NCBI GenBank assembly: GCA_913054055.1
Contig: CAJXIT010000097.1
Location: forward strand, 1-10,771
Source: an uncultured Thalassolituus sp.
Lineage (GTDB): Bacteria > Pseudomonadota > Gammaproteobacteria > Pseudomonadales > Oceanobacteraceae
DNA: 10,771 bases
Direction: 5' to 3'
The translations under genes were made by a program, and so were the position numbers. Under the pieces are notes generated by a model. It searched no databases, was not told the origin of the DNA, and saw nothing but the letters and a program-made list of their open reading frames with translations. This document shows positions 7,637 to 10,771 of the stretch, piece by piece. How positions within the stretch are numbered: position 1 is the first letter of the stretch; the number at the start of each line of letters is the position of its first letter.

Positions 7637-8302
7637 CTAATCTTTAAAGTATTCATCCACGTTAAACGTGCTTAACAGTTCTGGTTTAGTACCGATTATG
7701 CCCGCGATGAACATGCCGTTTACAAATCCTTCTGGAAATAACATCAAGGGTAAATACATGAAGTAGTTTTCATACACGGCGTCCCAAGTATAAACCTCTA
7801 ACCCTCCTAGCATCAGAGATGTGATGATGGCCACACACGCTATAGCAATGGCCCCATTAAAGAAACCAGCCAAAAAGATATACACAAATGGGTTATTTGG
7901 AAACTGAGTTTGCACCAGCCTTAATATGCAATACGAGCTAAACACGGGTAAAGCCACTGATACCATAAAGTTCACAGCGAAGTTACCGTAGGTTTCTAAA
8001 CCAATGAAACTTACCCAAACTAGGGCCACGGCCCCGCTGATTAGCGCCAATGGCCAACCCATCAATAAGGTCGCCGCCGTTAACCCCATAAAATGCACAC
8101 CTAAGCCACTGCTGATGCCCGCTCGAATACACCACAGCACGGCCAATACGAAGCACACGGCATAAAACACATGCTGTAAATAAGCATGTACTTTTAACGC
8201 CCCATAATTTACTTTCAATGCTGCCCAGACTAATAACAAACACGCAGGGACAAACAGCCCCATTGTTAGCCACACAGGCAGTAATTGTGGATCTATGCTC
8301 AT
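7637..8302 (-). CDS. Orphan CbiM-like integral membrane protein (predicted ECF-type Ni/Co permease superfamily)
   Basis: This is a 221-residue, very hydrophobic protein with about six or seven membrane helices. The segment GVHFMGLTAATLLMGWPLAL (68-87) and the C-terminal LPLMLFPEGFVNGMFI (184-199) are typical of the CbiM superfamily (the COG3235-type branch). CbiM/NikM proteins are the substrate-binding subunits of ECF nickel/cobalt importers, where metal is held by an N-terminal Met-His and an internal His. Here the internal His is present (His70), but the protein starts MSIDPQ and so lacks the N-terminal His. No cbiN, cbiQ or cbiO partner is nearby. Transport of Ni or Co is therefore only an inference, and another small substrate is possible. 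The start ATG at 8302 has a weak ribosome-binding site. sulP is transcribed divergently from the other side of a 148-nt gap. Confidence 0.82.
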   Translation of the reverse strand: MSIDPQLLPVWLTMGLFVPACLLLVWAALKVNYGALKVHAYLQHVFYAVCFVLAVLWCIRAGISSGLGVHFMGLTAATLLMGWPLALISGAVALVWVSFIGLETYGNFAVNFMVSVALPVFSSYCILRLVQTQFPNNPFVYIFLAGFFNGAIAIACVAIITSLMLGGLEVYTWDAVYENYFMYLPLMLFPEGFVNGMFIAGIIGTKPELLSTFNVDEYFKD

Positions 8303-8450
8303 TGGTTTCTATACTCAAACAGTATTGGCCCAGACCTAAACCTTATACCCATTGGCATAGCAAACACAGTGCTGAGTAACTGGCTATTTTTGGTCATTTT
8401 AGGTACCCTACGCGCCTTTCCAAGCTGATCAAACTTTAAACGAGACATGA

Positions 8451-9977
8451 ATGTTTAACCTTATCGCAAAAACCACTCAAAACCCAAAAGACGACATACT
8501 GTCGGGCTTAACGGTTGCTCTAGCATTGGTGCCTGAAGCCGTTGCCTTTGCCTTTGTAGCTGGCGTGAACCCATTAGTGGGCTTATATGCTGCTTTCATG
8601 GTGGGTATTATCACATCCATCTTTGGTGGTCGCCCAGGCATGATCAGTGGTGCAACAGGCGCCATGGCCGTGGTTATGGTGGCATTGGTGGCTGATCACG
8701 GTGTGCAATACTTGTTTGCTGCGGTGGTTTTGTGCGGCTTAATTCAAATGTCGGCCGGTATTTTAAAACTTGGAAAGTTCATTCGCCTTGTGCCACAACC
8801 GGTAATGCTGGGCTTTGTTAATGGCTTAGCCATTGTGATTTTCTTAAGTCAGCTTGAACAGTTTAAGTTTGTTGACGACGCTGGCACCAAACAATGGCTA
8901 GAAAACAACGCCATGATGTTAATGTTTGGATTAATTGCCATTACCATGGCGATCATTCATTTTTTACCAAAAGTCACCAAGATTGTCCCTTCTGCATTAG
9001 CGGCGATTGTTGCTGTGACCCTTGCGGTTGTGTTCTTAGGTTTAGATACCCGTACCGTTGGCGATGTGGCCAGCATTGCAGGCGGCCTACCTGAATTCAG
9101 CATCCCAGCCGTGCCTTTCACGTTAGAAACGTTCTGGATCATTTTACCTTACAGTTTGATCCTTGCAGGCGTTGGTTTAATCGAGTCTTTATTAACACTG
9201 ACTCTGATTGATGAACTGACCCAAACCCGTGGCCAAGGTAACCGTGAATGTGTTGCCCAAGGGGCATCAAATACGGTTAACGGCTTTTTTGGTGGCATGG
9301 GTGGTTGTGCCATGATTGGTCAATCTATGATTAACATTAACTCTGGTGGCCGTGGTCGCTTATCAGGGATTACCGCTGCGGTTGCGCTATTGATGTTCAT
9401 CTTATTTGGCTCTGACATCATTTCACAAATTCCATTGGCTGCCCTTGTGGGTGTGATGATGATGGTGGTGATCGGCACGTTTGAATGGTCTAGCTTCCGT
9501 ATTCTTAAAAAGATCCCTAAGAAAGATGCGTTTGTGTTGGTTCTAGTATCTGGTGTGACAGTGGCAACCGACCTTGCCATGGCAGTTATTGTGGGTGTGA
9601 TTGTTTCTGCCTTAGTATTTGCTTGGGAACACGCTCAACATATTCGCGCGGATATTAAAGAAGAAGAGAACACAAAAGTGTATGAGTTACACGGCCCGCT
9701 ATTCTTTGGCTCAGTCAGTTATTTCTTAGAGTTGTTTGATCCACAAAACGATCCTGACAATGTGGTGATTGAATTTAAGCACTCTCGTGTAGCTGACCAC
9801 TCAGCCATCGAAGTGATTGACACCTTAGCAGAGCGTTATACCAAACTGGGTAAAAACCTTAGCCTGCGTCATTTAAGCACAGAATGTCAGAAGCTATTAA
9901 GCACGGCAGGCGATCTCGTTGAAGTGGATGTCATTGAAGATCCTAACTATAAAGTAGCAACGGATAAGTTAGCTTAA
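8451..9977 (+). CDS. SulP-family inorganic anion transporter with C-terminal STAS domain
   Basis: This is a 508-residue secondary transporter. The N-terminal region (about 15-75) carries the family core: DDILSGLTVALALVPEAVAF, NPLVGLYAAF and GGRPGMISGATGAMAVV. Membrane helices continue to about residue 392. The last part (about 408-490) is a cytoplasmic STAS domain, including LHGPLFFGSVSYF and ADHSAIEVI, the latter aligning with the phospho-acceptor region of anti-sigma-factor antagonists. SulP members carry sulfate, bicarbonate (BicA) or dicarboxylates (DauA), usually with protons or sodium; the substrate cannot be decided from sequence alone. No sulfate-assimilation or carbonic-anhydrase gene is adjacent. 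The ATG at 8451 has a weak GAGA upstream, and the gene appears monocistronic because a strong terminator follows its stop. Confidence 0.93.
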   Translation: MFNLIAKTTQNPKDDILSGLTVALALVPEAVAFAFVAGVNPLVGLYAAFMVGIITSIFGGRPGMISGATGAMAVVMVALVADHGVQYLFAAVVLCGLIQMSAGILKLGKFIRLVPQPVMLGFVNGLAIVIFLSQLEQFKFVDDAGTKQWLENNAMMLMFGLIAITMAIIHFLPKVTKIVPSALAAIVAVTLAVVFLGLDTRTVGDVASIAGGLPEFSIPAVPFTLETFWIILPYSLILAGVGLIESLLTLTLIDELTQTRGQGNRECVAQGASNTVNGFFGGMGGCAMIGQSMININSGGRGRLSGITAAVALLMFILFGSDIISQIPLAALVGVMMMVVIGTFEWSSFRILKKIPKKDAFVLVLVSGVTVATDLAMAVIVGVIVSALVFAWEHAQHIRADIKEEENTKVYELHGPLFFGSVSYFLELFDPQNDPDNVVIEFKHSRVADHSAIEVIDTLAERYTKLGKNLSLRHLSTECQKLLSTAGDLVEVDVIEDPNYKVATDKLA

Positions 9978-10003
9978 TCCCACATTCTAAGATTAGGCAT
10001 AAG

Positions 10004-10036
10004 AAAGCGGCTAACGAATGGTTAGCCGCTTTTTTT
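10004..10036 (+). terminator. Intrinsic terminator of sulP
   Basis: A perfect 12-bp stem (AAAGCGGCTAAC, 10004-10015, with GTTAGCCGCTTT, 10021-10032) has a 5-nt loop, GAATG, and runs into a stretch of Ts ending at 10036. It begins 26 nt after the sulP stop codon and isolates sulP from the peroxidase gene at 10118. Confidence 0.95.
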
Positions 10037-10064
10037 GTGCCTAAATTTTACGATTTGTTTTGTC

Positions 10065-10093
10065 ATGGAATTCTCCTAATATCGGCATATAAT
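10065..10093 (+). promoter_or_regulatory. Candidate promoter of the peroxidase-like gene
   Basis: A perfect -10 hexamer TATAAT (10088-10093) lies 25 nt before the start codon. The -35 position, 17 bp upstream, holds ATGGAA (10065-10070), only a 3/6 match, so an activator may be needed. Transcription would start near 10100, leaving a very short leader that holds little beyond the ribosome-binding site. Confidence 0.45.
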
Positions 10094-10105
10094 AATGCGA
10101 TTAAT

Positions 10106-10112
10106 GGAGGGA
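10106..10112 (+). promoter_or_regulatory. Strong ribosome-binding site of the peroxidase-like gene
   Basis: GGAGGGA is a near-perfect Shine-Dalgarno. Seven nucleotides separate GGAGG from the ATG at 10118, and this fixes the start of the gene. It is much stronger than the sites upstream of the other starts in the window. Confidence 0.8.
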
Positions 10113-10117
10113 CCCAT

Positions 10118-10771
10118 ATGAAAGTTAACACTATTCGCTTTTCGATGATTTTATTAACCACAGTCGGACTGGCCGCATGTGGTTCAGATTCAAATTCACA
10201 GAACCCCACTCAATTAGACAATGAACTCAGTGCACTCATCGCTGAGCAGAACTTAAATGCTCACCCGCAACGAGACCTTCCTAGCATTGAAAGCAATCTT
10301 GCGCAGTTGGGTAAAAAACTGTTTTTCACTAAAGCCCTTGGCGGCGATAAAGACAGCGCATGCGTGACTTGTCACCACCCGGTTTTAGGGGGCGGTGATA
10401 ATTTATCTCTTTCGATTGGCGTTTCGTCTAATGATGACGACCTATTAGGATTAGGTCGAATTCACATGAATGGTGCAACTGAAGTTGGTCCATCTGTTCC
10501 GCGCAACGCTCCAACTGTTTTTAATATTGGTCTTTGGGATAGCAGTTTATTCCATGACTCTCGTGTGCAGTCATTAAATGTTGTGGCTGGAACCAATGGA
10601 GCAAGTGGAACAATTCGTACACCAGATTCTGCTTTTAATGCCGCCGATGATCAGGCGGGCGACAACCTTACAAGCGCACAAGCTCGATTTCCTGTTACCT
10701 CAGAAGATGAAATGCGCGGTACAACGTTTGAAGCCGGAAACTCAGGAGATGATGTACGCGCTCACCTTGCA
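10118..10771 (+). CDS. Cytochrome c peroxidase / MauG-type heme lipoprotein (3' partial)
   Basis: The first 218 residues of a larger protein are visible, with the frame open at the window end. Residues 1-20 form a lipoprotein signal peptide with lipobox LAAC (18-21). The residue after Cys21 is Gly, so Lol sorting to the outer membrane is expected. A c-type heme site CVTCH (82-86) follows LGKKLFFTKALGGD, and then come GGGDNLSLSIGV and PRNAPTVFNIGLWDSSLFHDSRV (128-150). This is the N-terminal heme domain pattern of bacterial di-heme cytochrome c peroxidases and MauG relatives (COG1858 type), which reduce H2O2 or oxidise partner proteins in the periplasm. The second heme domain would lie beyond the window. 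The usual F-W-D-G-R near the first domain is FHDSR here, hinting at a divergent subfamily. The promoter and ribosome-binding site suggest an independent transcript. Confidence 0.88.
   Translation, partial: MKVNTIRFSMILLTTVGLAACGSDSNSQNPTQLDNELSALIAEQNLNAHPQRDLPSIESNLAQLGKKLFFTKALGGDKDSACVTCHHPVLGGGDNLSLSIGVSSNDDDLLGLGRIHMNGATEVGPSVPRNAPTVFNIGLWDSSLFHDSRVQSLNVVAGTNGASGTIRTPDSAFNAADDQAGDNLTSAQARFPVTSEDEMRGTTFEAGNSGDDVRAHLA

Noticed and set aside
7623..7642. Ada-box-like AAAGCAAGA upstream of the alkyltransferase gene on the minus strand
   Set aside because: It only partly resembles the E. coli Ada box, falls at the end of the preceding gene, and the protein lacks the Ada sensor domain.
7983..8318. 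Minus-strand ORF of 111 codons overlapping the CbiM-like gene
   Set aside because: It is out of frame with the clearly membrane-type CbiM-like protein and has no recognisable features.
8303..8450. Possible cobalamin or metal riboswitch between the CbiM-like gene and sulP
   Set aside because: The 148-nt gap shows no B12-box-like motif or convincing multi-helix structure on either strand; it is best read as a divergent promoter region without clear hexamers.
10037..10117. FNR/ANR box upstream of the peroxidase-like gene
   Set aside because: Bacterial peroxidases are often FNR-regulated, but no TTGAT-N4-ATCAA-like sequence is present in this gap.

Overview
The window reads as a moderately AT-rich chromosomal segment from a free-living, probably marine, Gammaproteobacterium. 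The evidence is the family mix: a PP2C/Ser-Thr-kinase fusion, a CzcBA heavy-metal RND pump, a CbiM-like membrane protein, a SulP transporter with STAS domain and a di-heme peroxidase-type lipoprotein. The Oceanospirillales are plausible, but no phylogenetic marker is present, so this placement is inference. No mobile element, RNA gene or CRISPR array was seen.

Layout. Positions 1-1528 (+) hold the 3' part of a fused protein phosphatase/protein kinase with a C-terminal membrane anchor; its start lies upstream of the window. Positions 1587-6591 (+) form a heavy-metal efflux unit: a candidate promoter framed by an inverted repeat, a secreted His-rich protein, a CzcB-type periplasmic adaptor and a CzcA-type RND pump. 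The pump gene is broken by a single-base frameshift near 4000-4003. A stem-loop terminator at 6612-6653 can serve both strands. Positions 6681-7529 (-) encode an AraC-HTH/O6-alkylguanine-DNA alkyltransferase fusion, and 7637-8302 (-) an orphan CbiM-like membrane protein. Positions 8451-9977 (+) encode a SulP-family anion transporter that ends in a perfect intrinsic terminator (10004-10036). From 10118 to the window edge (+) runs the 5' part of a cytochrome c peroxidase/MauG-type lipoprotein with a textbook ribosome-binding site.

How the genes fit together. The His-rich protein, CzcB and CzcA make a coherent divalent-cation export module: periplasmic binding, adaptor, then proton-driven pump. 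The proton-relay motif DFGIIVDGAVIVVEN places the pump with the divalent-cation type of heavy-metal RND pumps rather than the Cu/Ag type. Two features are unusual. The operon has no CzcC-like outer-membrane channel gene, and the adaptor appears to lack the alpha-helical hairpin that normally docks onto such a channel. The other genes are separate transcription units with no demonstrated link to the pump, although the CbiM-like protein belongs to a Ni/Co uptake superfamily.

The best targets for follow-up are the hairpin-less, channel-less metal pump, the czcA frameshift at an A-AAG site, and the operator-like inverted repeat around the promoter.
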